From contig NW_026729308.1 in NCBI RefSeq assembly GCF_030272615.1, positions 43,540 through 107,539 on the forward strand: 64,000 nucleotides of DNA. Direction: 5' to 3'. The DNA is from Cryptomeria japonica (lineage: Eukaryota; Streptophyta; Pinopsida; Cupressales; Cupressaceae). The stretch's first letter is position 1, and each line of letters starts with the position of its first letter. The notes under the pieces were generated by a model that saw nothing but the letters and a program-made list of their open reading frames with translations, did not search any database and was not told the DNA's origin. Of the stretch, positions 33,361-44,788 are shown piece after piece. Position numbers and translations under genes: made by a program.

Positions 33361-34572
33361 ACAAATTTTTTTTTGTAAAAACTCGAAAAACAAAACAAAA
33401 AAATATCCCCTTTGTGCATAAGACATATCACTGAGCATCCCTCCAACGACACGCAATCACACATTGTGCTTTAATGAAATCACGCATTAACAGATGAACT
33501 TTTTCAATCAAACTAGACATTCAAACTGATCAAAATTGTCATATCAATCAGCATCAAAATAATTTGTCCTTGTCACTACTATCATGGGTCTTATACAGGG
33601 TGTGGTGTACTCAAAACTAGATTGTGTCCTGTCTTAGACGGGGTACCGCATTCCTTGAAACCAGACAACATGATCGTCCTATCAACACTTTCAACTTTTG
33701 ACAATGAAGATCAAGATGTTTGTTTGACTTGTTGGAATTAGCAAGTCTTATCATTTATTGATTTATCTTCGATCATGTTCCTATGTTACTCGATGATGTC
33801 ACTGAGTGATTTAGAGTGACCGGGATGGTTCATGGTCCCTTTTTTTTAATTGTGTTTGTTGTTTATGGAATGTTTGTCACAAACTAGGGCAACTATATCA
33901 TTGGGTGTCTGTGATAAGTACGTTCGCTTTGTGAATGCCGCACATACCTCGACCCTTGATGTATGCACCCTAGGATGCTTCACTCATTCCTTGTGTGCGA
34001 TGTGTCTATTTTTTTGCAAAAAGGGTTGCGTTTCAGCTCTGGCCTTCAATGCCATGATGCTCTACATCTATTTTGCTACATTAAATAAAGGTTCTCACCT
34101 ACAAAGTGCATTAGTGAAAGAAAGTTTTTCTTCACCTCTAACTGTCCTCTGTCTCATTTCTTCTTACTAACATTTCTTCCGTCAGTTTGGGCAGTCAGTT
34201 CAGTCTAGTTCTCCGATCTCCACACAAAAACACATATGTTGCATCCTGCATCCATTTGGTTAGTACATTTGCATTACATCATGCATCACATCAAGCATTT
34301 TATCCATTTCACATTATAAATGCATCAAAAACACATAAAAAATATATCCATACATGTTCCACCATAAACAGTGCACAAGATATCCATACATGGAAAACAA
34401 CTATAAGTCATAACACATTGCATCCCATCATATCGATGCATATCATATCATATATCACAATAATATCAGAGTACAAAATTGGACTATCTGTCCTAAGTAT
34501 GGCCTACAAGTTGACTATATAATATCACACTATAGAATGTCAACTGTTTGTCATAAGGAGTATGTGCCTCTA
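33361..34572. other. Interior of element T between the minisatellite and the antisense gene
   Basis: No gene supported. The only longer frames (33850-34170 and 34187-34522, plus) show no domain. The region 34187-34540 is rich in CATATC/ATCATA words. Confidence 0.5.
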
Positions 34573-36847
34573 TCACTGGGTGCTCCCTCTGTCCTCCTCA
34601 TCCCTGCCATGTCTCAGAGATGATGTCCCTCTTGGTCCTGACTATGGTGGTCTCATAGGTCCACTCACCCCCATGCTGCTCACTGACCTCCGAGAGCATG
34701 CCCTGCTCTCTGTCCTTGATCGTGCCTAATATGATGCTACTCTTTGCTCTGATGGAACTGCACTCTCATATAGTGTCGTCCAATGGCGTATCTCCTATCT
34801 GGTCTCTACCAACATCTATGCTATCTTATGTGCATTGGCATCCCTAATCGACCCAATATACTCAGTGACTCTCTGTTCTTCTCATTGTGCCTGAGCTATT
34901 GCTGTATCTCGAGCCACTGTAAGTCTGGATATCTCTGCTCTGAACTGCTCATGCTTTGTCCTCAAGATAGCATTCTATCTCTCTAATGTCACAATATGAT
35001 CATGCTGACTCGCTATGGTAGCCCTACACATCTCCATCTCCTCTATGCTAGCTATCTCTGGCTCTATGGGTATATCTTGCAATGACTCCTAATCGGCTGA
35101 GTCTGGCTCATAATCATCATCCCTCTCATCATCTTCATCCTTGTCGTCCCCCTCATCCTCATCATCACCCTCATCCTGCTCATCCTCATCATCTCCCTCC
35201 TCCTCTCCAGCAAGTGGGAAGTCCTCCTGTCTCCTCGGTACATGAATATCAGGATCTGTCAAAGGCACTGGCCGTCGTTATGCAAACCATCGCTCATACT
35301 CCTCTATCATCCTAGCATCCACCACATCTGATCTCCAGTCCCACTATCTTTGTTGTAGTTGTGTGAAGTCAACATATGCTATGTGTGGCTGAATCATCCT
35401 CCCCCACTGACTCGTCTGTCTGTGAGATCGGGCAAAGTGTGCAGTCCCTCTAGGTACATCCTGCCTCTCTCCAAACTATCATCTGACTCTCTCTAGTAGG
35501 TACATCTCAATCACTCTCTGGCGATTCGCTAGTCGCCCAATCAGGTACCTCTCCTATCTACAATATGATAGCTCATCACTATCATCTGACCATCCAGAGC
35601 AATCAAGATATGACCTCCATGTGAACTCTCTCAATCTGTCTAGCTCATGTTGCCAATACAATATGTATCCAAAAGGACCCTGTCTCAGTGCTCCCCCATA
35701 ACAGTACACATATGGTCGGTGTGGTAATACCTGTCTCTCTACAATCAGTCGACATATGGCTATGTGCTCAAGTGCCCATACCTGTAACAGTGTGACTCCA
35801 CAGCTCAATGTCTGCACTCCCTAATATGCTATCTGATGCAACTGAAAATATAGCATAGCAAGCACACATGGTCCCCATGCATACACCATCCCCTTCGTTG
35901 CCATCCACTCTAGCACTCTTCCCCATCCAATAGGGAATCCATGTCCTCGTCTGTCTCCTGCTAGTAGGCATGCTATAACCACAGCTATCACCACATATCA
36001 TTGATCGTACTCTGATGCCATGGTCTCCTAGCCAATCTCCCTCTCTACGATATCCAGATCATCTGCGTTACACTCAAATAATCTACACAACACGTCTCTC
36101 CCTATCACTGGGTCATACTCTATCATCTCCCCATGAATTGGAATGTGGAGAATATGCCATACATCCTCTATTGTCATAGTTACCTCTCCAGTTGCCAGAT
36201 GGAATGAGGAGGTCTCTGAATGCCATCGCTCTGCCAATGCGGTAAGCAGTCCTATGTTTGCCCTAATCTCGGGCATGAATGTGATATAATATATTCCAAG
36301 TCCTGCTAATGTATCTCTGTCCATGCTCCTGAGTCTATGTCATAACATGAAGTAGTCTGGTCAGTTCTCCCGCGTGATCAATGGATACTGTCGACTCTGC
36401 ATCACAATTGGGGCGCATTTTGTTAGTTTTAGGGTTTGCTCCTATGGGCTGCATTTCCTTGTTTCATCTCCAAATCAGGGTGTTTCTACCCTATTTTGAC
36501 CAAAATTGAGTTCCCAGTGAACAACTGCACCTGTGTGTTGTATCCTCCACCTGTGTACCCTACACAAGCGCAAAATACCCTACACAAGCGCAGGATGCAC
36601 TCACACAAGCGCAGAAGTCAGTTTCTGCATTCCTTGTGGGCCCCGCAAAGTCCCGCAAGCAAGTCAAATTCATAAAATTGGCAATATGGGTTTTTGAGAT
36701 ACGTACCACTGCTCCTGCATCATTTGATCGTCTGTATGTGCGTACATATTCCTCGAGGTGATCTACCATTGGAATGTTCACCATCTCTCTGCAAGTGTCC
36801 TTTTCTAGAGCAACAAATTCTTCTCTTTGGCTAGTGCAAATGAGCAA
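34573..36847 (-). pseudogene. Antisense plant mobile domain (PMD) gene in element T, broken
   Basis: Read from the right, one frame from about 36396 to a TGA at 34573 carries a plant mobile domain, the family of MAIL/MAIN-like proteins that is also carried by plant transposons. Seen: LLTALAERWHSETSSFHL, GEVTMTIEDVWHILHIPIHG, then GDRRGHGFPIGWGRVLEWMA, LLQVWALEHIAICR and RPYVYCYGGAL. It ends with a D/E-rich acidic run (about 35105-35205) and a coiled coil (about 34880-35080). Stops at about 36362, 36345, 36028, 36004, 35819 and 35554 inactivate it. Upstream, a donor-like GTACGT (36701-36706) and an acceptor-like TGCAG (36397-36401) could bound an intron joining a first exon at 36707-36847; that exon is tentative. 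The gene is opposite to the element's own transcription. Confidence 0.75.
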
Positions 36848-37157
36848 TTTTCACTCTCCTTGTCTCATTTATAGATCTTTATTAGTGCATAGATGGACAT
36901 GCACTCTCTCCATCTTATGCTGGTCACGGTCTTTTGCACCATCATTTGATTGTCCTTCCTGCATCCGATCTCCAATTGTTAGTCTGTTTGATCCTATCAT
37001 TTTCTATCATTTTTATCAATCAATTGGCCTCTTTTCTCGATGTATCTAACCAATTCCTCGAGGGGGCATGCATATGTCATTGTCAGTGTCTGGGGCATTT
37101 TCATTATTGTTCTTTGAAACAACGCTTAAAATTTCATTGTCTCAAAGAGGGGCAAAA
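36848..37157 (+). other. 3' end of element T with polypurine tract
   Basis: No gene. It ends in AAAGAGGGGCAAAA (37144-37157), directly before the TGTAGAC of the right LTR. This is the usual position and composition of a Ty3 polypurine tract. Confidence 0.8.
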
Positions 37158-38709
37158 TGTAGACGTCTAAAAATGGTCAATGCTTGCGGAGTCATACTTT
37201 AACATTGACGCATTGCCTTATTTTAGGGTTTTTGCATCGCATTAACATTTCTCCTATGATTTGCACTTGGTCTTTATCATTTGTGAGCATTGAGTCATTC
37301 TTCTGCATTCTTCATTTATCTCACTTTCAAATTTGGTTTTGTCAACAACAATCTTCAGTCATGATTTTGGTCGATCTTGTCCTATCGCATCAATGTGCGT
37401 ATTCATTTGTCATCATTTTGGACATCGTCAATCCTAATTAGGGTTTTATCCTCTTCTCAATCTTGTCATCTTGCGTTCGATTTGTCATCGATCATTGTCA
37501 TTTTCAATCTTATCATCATGCGATCGATTTGTCATCGATCGTTCTCATTTTCAATCTTATCATCATGCAATCAATTTGTCATCGATCGTTATTGTTTTCA
37601 ATCTTGTCATATTGCGATCGATTTGTCATCGATCATGGTCATTTTCAATCTTGTCATTTTGCGATCGATTTGTCATCAATCATTGTCATTTTCAATCTTG
37701 TCATTTTGTGATCAATTTGTCATCAATCGTCGTCCTTCTCAATCATGTCAATTTGGATCAATTAGTCATTGTTCCTCGTCAATTGGTGCATTTATCAATC
37801 AAATCATTTGTCAGCATTGGTCTTTTATCAAGTCAGAATCATGATCAAATCAATTCTTCATCAAGACCTAATTGTCATCCTTGCATTGCTAATTCATCTT
37901 CTAGGGTTTCATGATTTAATCATTTAACCTTGTTTGTCATTTCTCCCTCTAGGTTAAATAATTTATTTATTTATCCTAAGTCTTCTTGTCACAATTAAAT
38001 GTTTATTTAATTGGCTAACTAATTCCTCCCTCTTTGTGAATTAATTAATAAATGAAAAATTGTTAATTAATTCACTTAATTCCTAATTTCCTCATTTTCT
38101 AATTTCCTTATTTCTATTTCATCTACGTTTCAATTCTCTCCTATTTTCCTCCTAATTTCATGGGAATGACATTTCAAGTTGTCATAATTTGTCATAATTA
38201 ACAATCAATCAATTTTGACATAGAAATTTGTCATAATTTTGTCAAAATTATCAATCAATCAATCTTGCATAGAAAGTGCAAATTTGTCATAATTTGTCAT
38301 ATTTGTCATTCTTGATTTGAAATTTCCATTAGAATCTCTTCATGCTAATTTGATCTTTTCTCCAATTTGTCTATAAATTGGATGAATTTCTTCAATCAAG
38401 GTCACTGATCCCTAGTTGAATCAATCATGCTTCTAGTATTCTTGCGCTAATATCTTGTCTACTTGCTTTCACATCATGCTTATGCACTAGTAGGTGAGAT
38501 CCACAAACAAAGCTATTTGAAAGAGAAAGAAGGACAATGGAGCACATGAAGGAGACATTCAAGTTTGCAATGGTTTGCGTTTGAATTGATGTCTTGTTTT
38601 CATGTCTTTATTGAGTTTTTTTAGGATTGTTATCATTGCAATTGAGCTTTCATGATTGAGCTAGACTAATATTGATTTGCTTTGATGATTTCCACATTTC
38701 CTAGCTACA
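37158..38709 (+). repeat. 3' LTR of element T
   Basis: TGTAGACGTC ... CTAGCTACA. Same order as the 5' LTR: 47-bp repeat block (about 37455-37745), AT-rich block, TTTGTCATAATT words. Slightly shorter than the 5' copy because of small deletions, for example in the TAATTCC repeats near 38100. Confidence 0.9.
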
Positions 38710-38714
38710 ACCGG

Positions 38715-40050
38715 TATATCACTTTCAGAGGAAGTTCCAACTAGTGAAAGATAAACTTTCGGTTGAGGTCCTTCCAATTCACTTTCTTTTATCCCAGTTT
38801 GTTTCAGAACATCTTTCTTTATTGCCTTTTCCTGTCAAGTACCTTTCCTAACAATTTCATCAATCTTCTTTACTCTCTTCCTTGACTGAATAGTACCTTC
38901 AATTGTCTCAGCACTACCAAAGAATTTCTCATCAGGTTTCTTTGGAGCTTCAAGGAGGGTTTTGCATATTTTTCTATGATATTGTCATCGGTTTCATATC
39001 CCATTTCAGTTACCCAGATAGTTCTAGGGACAACTGCCTCCATCCATATTTCATCTTTCTTGATTGAAAAGAAGATTTCTTTATGATATTTATCCACAAT
39101 AGCTTGTGACAGTCTTACTCTAGATTTCATTCGAGTCTTCAATGCTTGAAAATTCTCATTTAAGTTCTTCTCCCGATTATCTCCCATGTTGTTAAGTGAA
39201 TCAAGTAGTTGCTTTCTTATCGGTATATCAAAACCAAAATCTATCCTACCAATACTAGGTACTTGTTTAGTTATGTACAACATCAAACAAAAAAGTAGGT
39301 TTCCAAATTTGAATGTTCCCTTTTTGTCTCCTTTGATTTTCTTAAGATTATCTATCAATTCATCTTTGAGCCATTCACATATGTCTATTCTTGCATTGTT
39401 GTTGACCATGTCATGAGCACTTTTAATACATAGGCTTGATACATAATTCAACCTATTTGCATGTGTAGCTTTATATCCTAAGATCATACTGGTAAATCTG
39501 ACATTTATATCTTCTACATCATTAACCCTTAGGGACCTTTTGTCAAATTTTGTGCCGGTTAACTTCATCACTATGTCATTAGGGACTCTCTTAGTTTTGT
39601 CAGGCCAGCTATCGGTGGAAGGTAACCCTGTTACTGCTTTAATGACCTCTTAGTGATTTTATGGATAGAATCCAACCAGAAGAATTAACCATGTAACTTG
39701 CTTAGCACAATCCTTATGATGTCCTTGGGAAAATCCAGGATACTAAGGATTTCAGTGAAACCTAGGGTTTCCACAATCTTATGTTCAGGTTTTATGTTGT
39801 CAGATCCATCATAGATCACTGTTCGATACATATTCTTGATTTCCTCATCACCCAAATCCTCTATGTGACAATGTATATATATCCTAGGGTATTCAGCATA
39901 TACTACTCCCTTAGGAATTTGAGAAAATACACCTAAACTATCATCCTTCTTAGCAATTTCAGGAACTAGTTTAAATATGGGTCTAGGTCGCTTAATTTCT
40001 TCAATCACAATAGGGTTTGCAATAAATTCAGGAGTGGATGAAGAATCCAT
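38715..40050 (-). pseudogene. NA ORF2, copy C, N-terminal part (best-preserved copy)
   Basis: Starts at ATG 40050 (MDSSSTPEF), which aligns with MASSS starts in copies A and B. One TAG (39685) separates residues 1-121 from the rest. The conserved domain runs over about residues 30-330: RIYIHCHIEDLG, WLDSIHKIT, VTGLPSTDSWPDK, FDKRSLRVNDVED, DICEWLKDEL, KIKGDKKGTFKFGNL, then KYHKEIFFSIKKDEIWMEAV. Several of these blocks are identical or nearly so in copies A and B while surrounding sequence has drifted, which suggests past protein-level constraint. The frame is cut by element T at 38714/25859. No signal peptide, transmembrane run or catalytic motif was seen. Confidence 0.72.
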
Positions 40051-40355
40051 AGTTATAAATACCTTAATCTACCTTAGGGATGAATGCTTGGATGAATTTA
40101 TTCACTTCTTCACTAGGAATGCCTTTGCTTGAGAATTTTCACGCTCTCGAAGATTTGAATGCTCGGTGAAATGAAAATGGAGCCAAAACACTCGCTTTAT
40201 AATGTTATTTTCACCATCTGCCACATTAATGTCTGTCGATTAAGTTACAACTTAACTCATCTACCGGTAAAGAAGTAATTTCAACTTCTTACCATCAACC
40301 GAGGGATTAATAGCATGGTTTTCAATTTTTTGCTAAACCCCCAAAGGAATTTATT
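40051..40355 (-). other. ORF1-ORF2 spacer of NA copy C
   Basis: About 300 bases without a gene. The equivalents in copies A (19393-19697) and B (44486-44788) are similar in length and sequence, with a recurring CTTGAATGCTTGG segment upstream of ORF2. The spacer contains no obvious second promoter; how ORF2 would be translated is unclear. Confidence 0.6.
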
Positions 40356-41468
40356 TTAGTTAGATGAAGAATCTCCTACTGGTGGAGTGTTACTCTGTTC
40401 TACCGGTGGAGGAGTATTTTCATTAACTTTCTGATTTGACTTTTTGATCCATTGTTTTGAGAATTCCTACTTTACCTCTTCAACCTTTTCTTTGCCTTTC
40501 AAGATAGGACCTTTGTTGTTTATCGGTGGTGCTTTACTTCTACAAAATTTTGCAATATGTCCAATCTTGTTACAAGTATAACAAGCCACATTGCTTTTCT
40601 GAATTGCTTTTCCATAACCTATGCCAGTTTGAGTTCTGCATTGATTAGATAGGTGTCCAAATATTCCACAAACATAACATCTTACATTCATTCTGCAATT
40701 TTCTAAATTGTGACCAATTTTGTTGCATTTAGAACATTGACCAGTGGATGTGTTGGTCTTCTAATAATTTCTAGATCTACACTGATTTCCTCTATGTCCA
40801 TACTTGTTACAGTTAAAGCATTTCCCATTGAATTTGTAAGCATTAGGTTGTCTTACCGGTTTGATATGATCATGGTTGTTTGCAGTACCAAAAATTTCAC
40901 CAACTTCAAAGCCAAGGCCATTTGTATCTCCATTAGGTTTCTGATTTTTCAGCATGTCAGTAAGTTCCTTTGAACTTTTCTTGAATTTCTCCTTGTGTTG
41001 ATTTGTAGCAGTCAGTTCATTCTCCGAGATTCCTTTCCATCTCATGAGTTTAGTTATGTCATTTTGTGTATGCATCAAATCTATCTTCAACATATCATTT
41101 TCATGACTAAGTCTTGTGTTTTCATTTCCAACATCATTTAATCTTCTAACCAAGTCATTCTCATTTTTCTTTCTATCTTCATTTTCTCTACAAAATCTCA
41201 TAGTCATATCTTGCATCTCATTCCTCAAGGTCATATTTTCTTGCTTCATTTTGTCTACAAGATCATTAAGATTTTCTTTTTCATCTTCACTATTTTGTAT
41301 CTTTTCACAAAGTTGTCTTCTCTTATTCCTTGCAATAGTGAGACTTTCTTGAAGTCCTTGAATAATATCCTATGTAGGCTTTAGATCATCTTCAAGTTTG
41401 ATATTCTTCACCTTTTCTACATCATAGTTTTAAAGGGTTGTTTCCAATTGCTTCCTCAAGTTTTCCAT
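40356..41468 (-). CDS. NA ORF1, copy C: coiled coil plus four CCHC zinc knuckles (371 codons)
   Basis: The best-preserved ORF1. From MENLRKQLETTL at 41468 it has a coiled-coil half (about residues 40-200; DMTMRFCRENEDRKKN, LVRRLNDVGNENTRLSH) and then four CCHC knuckles: CFNCNKYGHRGNQC (about 215), CSKCNKIGHNLENC (about 245), CYVCGIFGHLSNQC (about 262) and CYTCNKIGHIAKFC (about 297). It ends at TAA 40356. A few TAG stops interrupt (about 41431, 41370, 40761, 40467), so it is called here as a lightly damaged gene. Four tandem knuckles are more than the one or two usual in retrotransposon gags. Expected role: binding and packaging of element RNA; this is inference from the motif. Confidence 0.65.
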
Positions 41469-41525
41469 CTCTATCGGTGTCAAGATCTTCCTCAAGTTGT
41501 TAGGCTTTTGAAAATAGAGGACCAT

Positions 41526-41537
41526 GCTCTGATACCA
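41526..41537 (-). other. Primer-binding site of NA copy C (iMet type)
   Basis: The plus strand reads gctctgatacca, complement of TGGTATCAGAGC, two bases from the LTR start at 41540. Confidence 0.93.
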
Positions 41538-41539
41538 AG

Positions 41540-42326
41540 TGTTAGGATTCCCAAAGATACTGAGAGGGGGGGAGGGTGAACCAGTATTTGATCGATATAA
41601 GGAATTTGTGAACTTATTAAGTAAATTGTATTTCAAAACAGTGTACCGATAAACCAAGATTAATGCAGTAAATAGAAACAATAAGAACAACATAAGAAAC
41701 ACACCATAACACAGTATTTTAATGAGGAAATCTGGTGTGGGAAAAACCTCGGTGGGATTTGTGACCCACAATATTTCCTTACTGGCCAATAAGAAAATAT
41801 TACTTCTACAATAGGGGCCTGCACATGCAGGAAGGCCAAGTGCCTAGAGCTCACTGCTCAAATACAAAGGAAGTCACACTGACTTACAAAAATGGATTAT
41901 ATAAATCCAATGTCTGTACTGCTTCAGATTAGCATCTGTTATGCTAGATTCAGTACCGATTTAAGCTCTGTTACATACATAAACCTTTATCCAATAATTC
42001 CCATATCCTTCCTTCTCTGTCAAATTCACCCAATTCACCTAAGTGACCTACAATGATCTCATTCATATATATAAGTCATTTTACAATCAGCCATGTTGGC
42101 TTACAAAAGATTTTACAATTAATTACATAATGTATTTACACAAAAATGTTGTCAGCTAGGGTGTCGGTATACTTCTTTTCGGTCCCGGTGTTCTATATGT
42201 CGGTGTAGATTCTGCCAGTGCCGGTGCTTGTATCTGCCTGCCAGTATCACATGATTGCAAGGCTACCATCAATGACAATACCTTCAATCACCTACAATTT
42301 CTCATTGAAGTGTGCATTTGCCAATA
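41540..42326 (-). repeat. 5' LTR of NA copy C
   Basis: Plus strand tgttaggattccc ... gccaata (terminal CA decayed to TA). The G-rich box is at about 41560-41580 (gagagggggggagggtgaa) and the GTGTGGGAAAAACCTCGGTGGG box at about 41735-41757. It is 36 bases longer than the 3' copy, partly because the 3' copy lacks an ACACACCATAACACAGTATT-like segment. Confidence 0.85.
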
Positions 42327-44485
42327 GTTTCTGCTTCTACCGGTGTTTTAGTGCTAGGCTGAGAAGTTTCCTTATCCATGACAATGTTGAAGTCCTGACT
42401 ATCCACATTCATAGTAAAAATAATGTCTGACTCCGGATTAGTTTCATCTCTCATCATTTCCTCTGCCTTCTCTTCTTCAAGATCAATTTTAGTTTGTGTC
42501 CGTGCCTCTGCTACTACCGGAGGGGTGTGCTGTACCGGTGGAGGTAGGTTATCTTTAACTGTGATATCCGGTATATTGCCAATTTTCCCTTTACCCTTAT
42601 CAACCTTCTGGTATACGTTAGCAAAAGATTTGTCTACCATCTATCGGTCCTTTTCTTCTTTCTTCTCTCTCTCAACAAAAAATATGTCGCATTTGTCTAT
42701 CATTTCATCTGCTATTTCTTTGACTCTACTGCCCATAAGACTGACTTGTCGGTGACCACTCACAAAAACTATTCTATTTGCCTCTAATATTAAATCATGA
42801 ATTTCCTATTTGGAGTTAATGGGATGTACAACAAGTAGAGCTTCTACCTTTATTTTCTTGTCTAACTTTATTATTGACATTCTTTTCACCTCTAACCTCA
42901 TATATAAATCATTCAGCAAAACATCTATAACTTCCATGAGTACCTTCTTGTATATATCTAGATATAAAATAATGCTTTCCTCTATGGTTTCCTTATCAGA
43001 ATCATTGAAAGAATGATAAAATTTATTTACATTCTAAAGGTTACCTTCTTGGTTGATTTCATTTATTAACTCTTCCGGTGAAAGAGTGTCTGGTGCCTTA
43101 GGTTCTGATTTCTTCTTTGGAGCAACCTTCTTCTTCTTCTGACCACTGGGATCTCTTGCAACATGTTGCTTCTTTATTTGTGTCCTTGACTTCTTGGGAA
43201 ATAGAGCAGGTGCCAATGAGGGTTTTCTTTTCTTCCTGTCCACTCTCTTGAATTATTCTGCGTGATTGGTGTTAGAATCAGAAGAAGTAGCCACAGGGGA
43301 AATGTGTGCTACCGGTTTCTGCTTCGATTGAATTTTCACACTACCAGCAATACCACTAATATTCATTAATCCTTCTGTCACCTCCTGAACCAATTTTGAA
43401 GCATCTTTCATTAGCTTTTCTCTTTTCTTCCTCTATTTTGGCATGTCAACAAACTTCTCTATTGTTTCAGCATTACCAAAAATTTCATCTCTTTTTACTA
43501 CAAAGAATATTTGCTTATCATATTTATCTATGATGCTTTATTAAATCCTTTCCCTTTGTTTCATTTTATCTTGGAAGTTCTTCAAGTAATCTTTCACAAA
43601 CTCATCACTGTTAGATCCCATACCAGTAATTGCCTCCATTTTTTTTCCAACATAAATATCATAGGAAAAATCTTTATGTCCTATACCGAGGATCTCTTTA
43701 GAAAAGTAAAGAATTAGACATACAATCAGATTTCCAGATTTGAAGGATCCTTTCTTATCACCTTTGATTTTGTGCAAATTTTCTAACTGTTCATCCTTTA
43801 GCCATTCACAAATATCAATCTTAGCATTGTTCAAAATCATTTCATGAGCACTGTGAATAAAAGAACTTGATACAAAATTCAACCTATTAGTATGACCAAC
43901 TTTATAACCAATGATAATGCTAGAAAATTTAACATTTCTATCCTTTATATCATTGACCCTAAGTGACCGGTTGTCAAATGTAGCACCAGTTAAGCTCATA
44001 ACCTCTTTGTTAGGGATTTTGTTCTTCTTGTCAGGTCTGGAACCAGTGGAGGGTAAACCAGTAAGAACCCTTATAGCTTCTTTGGTAATCTTAAATACTG
44101 AGTCCAACCATATAAATTCACCATGAACCCTGCTAAGGACATAGCAGACGACTTCATCTGTAAATTCCAATATATGGAGGATATCTATGAAACCTAAATC
44201 CTCAACAATCTTATGTTCCAGTTTCACTACCACATTCTTATCAGTGGTTTCATTCATATACATGTTATTCAGATCTTCAGTTCCTAAACTCTCTATGTTG
44301 TAATGTATGTATGCCCTAGGGTCTTCAGCAAACGCGACTCCCTTGAGGGTTTTAGAAAATGCACCAATAGAGTCATCTAGTTTTGCTATTTTAGGGATAA
44401 TTTTGAAAACTAGTTTAGGTCATTTTATATTCTCCATAATGGTAGGGTTTGCTACAAATTCAGGAACAGAGGATGAGGAAGCCAT
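42327..44485 (-). pseudogene. NA ORF2, copy B, N-terminal and middle part
   Basis: Starts MASSS at 44485. The conserved domain is open over 43541-44263 (FIWLDSVFKITKEAI, GLPSTGSRPDKKNK, DICEWLKDEQ, KIKGDKKGSFKSGNL), followed by a Lys-rich segment (43034-43243) with KKKKVAPKKKSEPK and a Val/Thr-rich acidic stretch (42302-42640). A deletion of part of the domain is visible near 43490, where the segment encoding KYNKQICFVVKRDEIWMEAV in copy A runs directly into the later GNAETIEK-like block. Stops are mostly TAG. It continues at 22898. Confidence 0.7.
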
Positions 44486-44788
44486 TGCAAAGATAAATAC
44501 CTCTTAACTGTGAAAACCTTGAATGCTTTGAAAAGACCTTTGCCCTTTCACCTTTAAAATGCTTTTTCTCAATTTCGCTCTCTTGAATGCTTGAATTCTT
44601 GGTGAGTTGAAATGAGAAGTTACAGTTTCTCTATAACCAAAAATTAACTTACAACCGCAATAAATGCTTCATCGGTGAAGTGAAAAATGCCACATATCTG
44701 TCTGTAAAGAAGAATCATAACTTCTTACCTTCAACCAAGGGTAGATGCATGATTTTCAACTTGTTGCCATACCCCTAAGGATTATTCC

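Larger units (their letters stand above)
25864..38709 (+). mobile_element. Element T: 12.8-kb non-autonomous Ty3-type LTR element with an antisense gene
   Basis: Bounded by LTRs of 1,584 and 1,552 bases and a five-base target duplication. The polypurine tract AAAGAGGGGCAAAA sits just before the right LTR (37144-37157), which sets the plus orientation. The 9.7-kb interior holds a long degenerate sense ORF (29162-32038), an A-rich minisatellite (about 33054-33360) and, on the minus strand, a plant-mobile-domain pseudogene (34573-36847). No RT, integrase or protease was seen in any frame. A primer-binding site of known tRNA type is not evident after the left LTR (ttaattggtgaacttgac). By eye the first about 235 bases of the two LTRs differ at about 13 sites, nearly all transitions. 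The combination resembles large derivatives of Tat-lineage elements, but lineage is inferred. Confidence 0.85.
25859..38714 (+). other. Target-site duplication around element T (ACCAG / ACCGG)
   Basis: ACCAG (25859-25863) directly before the left LTR and ACCGG (38710-38714) directly after the right LTR differ by one G-to-A transition. This is a five-base duplication as expected for Ty3 integrase. It proves that 25864-38709 moved as a unit into ORF2 of copy C. Confidence 0.85.
22899..42326 (-). mobile_element. NA family copy C, complete but split by element T
   Basis: Two LTRs (22899-23649 and 41540-42326), an iMet primer-binding site complement at 41526-41537, ORF1 (40356-41468), ORF2 (38715-40050 continuing at 23848-25858) and polypurine tracts beside the left LTR. 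It inserted into ORF2 of copy B, whose sequence ends at 22898 and resumes at 42327 (...ccagttctagtttctatttt / gtttctgcttctaccgg). Element T (25864-38709) is inserted in its ORF2. Its LTRs differ enough from LTR1-3 (about 750-790 against 850-870 bases) to be a subfamily. Confidence 0.85.
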
